Source: Acidobacteriaceae bacterium (GTDB taxonomy: Bacteria > Acidobacteriota > Terriglobia > Terriglobales > Acidobacteriaceae). Taken from it: a stretch of DNA of 6,202 nucleotides. Shown here piece after piece: positions 6,194 through 6,202 of the stretch; position 1 is the first letter of the stretch, and the number at the start of each line of letters is the position of its first letter. The notes beneath the pieces are model-generated. The model had not been told where the DNA came from. It did no database searches and worked only from the letters and a program-made list of their open reading frames with translations. Where the stretch lies: assembly GCA_030040395.1 (NCBI GenBank), contig JASHTU010000404.1:1-6202 (forward strand), in the 5' to 3' direction. The translations under genes were made by a program, and so were the position numbers.

Positions 6194-6202
6194 ATGGAGA
6201 AC
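6194..6202 (+). CDS. Start of a gene leaving the window (partial)
   Basis: AGGAG at 6181-6185 lies 8 bases before ATG GAG AAC (Met-Glu-Asn). Together with the upstream perfect TATAAT box this is a convincing gene start. Only three codons are inside the window, so no function can be given. A small hairpin (CCCT 6161-6164 with AGGG 6168-6171) lies just before the ribosome binding site. Confidence 0.65.

Noticed and set aside
1..6202. CRISPR array, tRNA, rRNA, insertion sequence or phage element
   Set aside because: No spaced direct repeats, cloverleaf-like sequence, transposase motif or terminal inverted repeats were seen on reading both strands.

Overview
This is a GC-rich bacterial chromosomal window (about 60% by eye). 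Strong AGGAG-type ribosome binding sites, GTG/TTG starts and a set of secreted sugar-active proteins suggest a soil or gut polysaccharide-degrading lineage. A DUF1080 protein, a DUF4185-like Tat protein and a glycoside hydrolase family 39 enzyme side by side would fit Acidobacteriota best, but Planctomycetota or Verrucomicrobiota cannot be excluded, and nothing here fixes the taxon.

Layout. Bases 1-45 look like the last 14 codons of an upstream gene. At 67-1017 (+) follows a secreted two-domain protein with a lipocalin-like N-terminal half and a DUF1080 / 3-keto-glycoside-acting C-terminal half, probably in one transcript with the upstream gene. Bases 1018-1324 hold no gene I can name, although they are open in the frame of the next gene. 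At 1325-2206 (+) lies a shikimate/quinate dehydrogenase-family oxidoreductase. Its catalytic Lys and Asp are intact, but its substrate-binding motif is altered. After a short gap with a plausible promoter, a Tat-exported DUF4185-like beta-propeller protein with a C-terminal beta-sandwich runs at 2357-3916 (+). Converging on it is a Sec-secreted GH39 glycosidase at 4018-5703 (-). Bases 5704-6193 are a divergent intergenic region. Its right end carries a perfect TATAAT promoter box, a leader of about 115 bases with mutually exclusive hairpins, and a good ribosome binding site in front of an ATG at 6194. That gene leaves the window after three codons.

How the genes may work together. The GH39 enzyme and the DUF4185 protein are both exported and probably act on plant or microbial polysaccharide outside the cytoplasm. 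The DUF1080 protein could process 3-keto sugars made by an oxidoreductase. The cytoplasmic dehydrogenase could act on a small polyol or cyclitol-like acid. This is a carbohydrate-use neighbourhood by inference only: the genes are on both strands and form at least three transcription units. I found no CRISPR array, tRNA, rRNA, insertion sequence or phage gene. I saw no clearly new multi-gene system. The most interesting points are the altered dehydrogenase pocket, the uncharacterised Tat propeller protein and the structured leader at the right edge.
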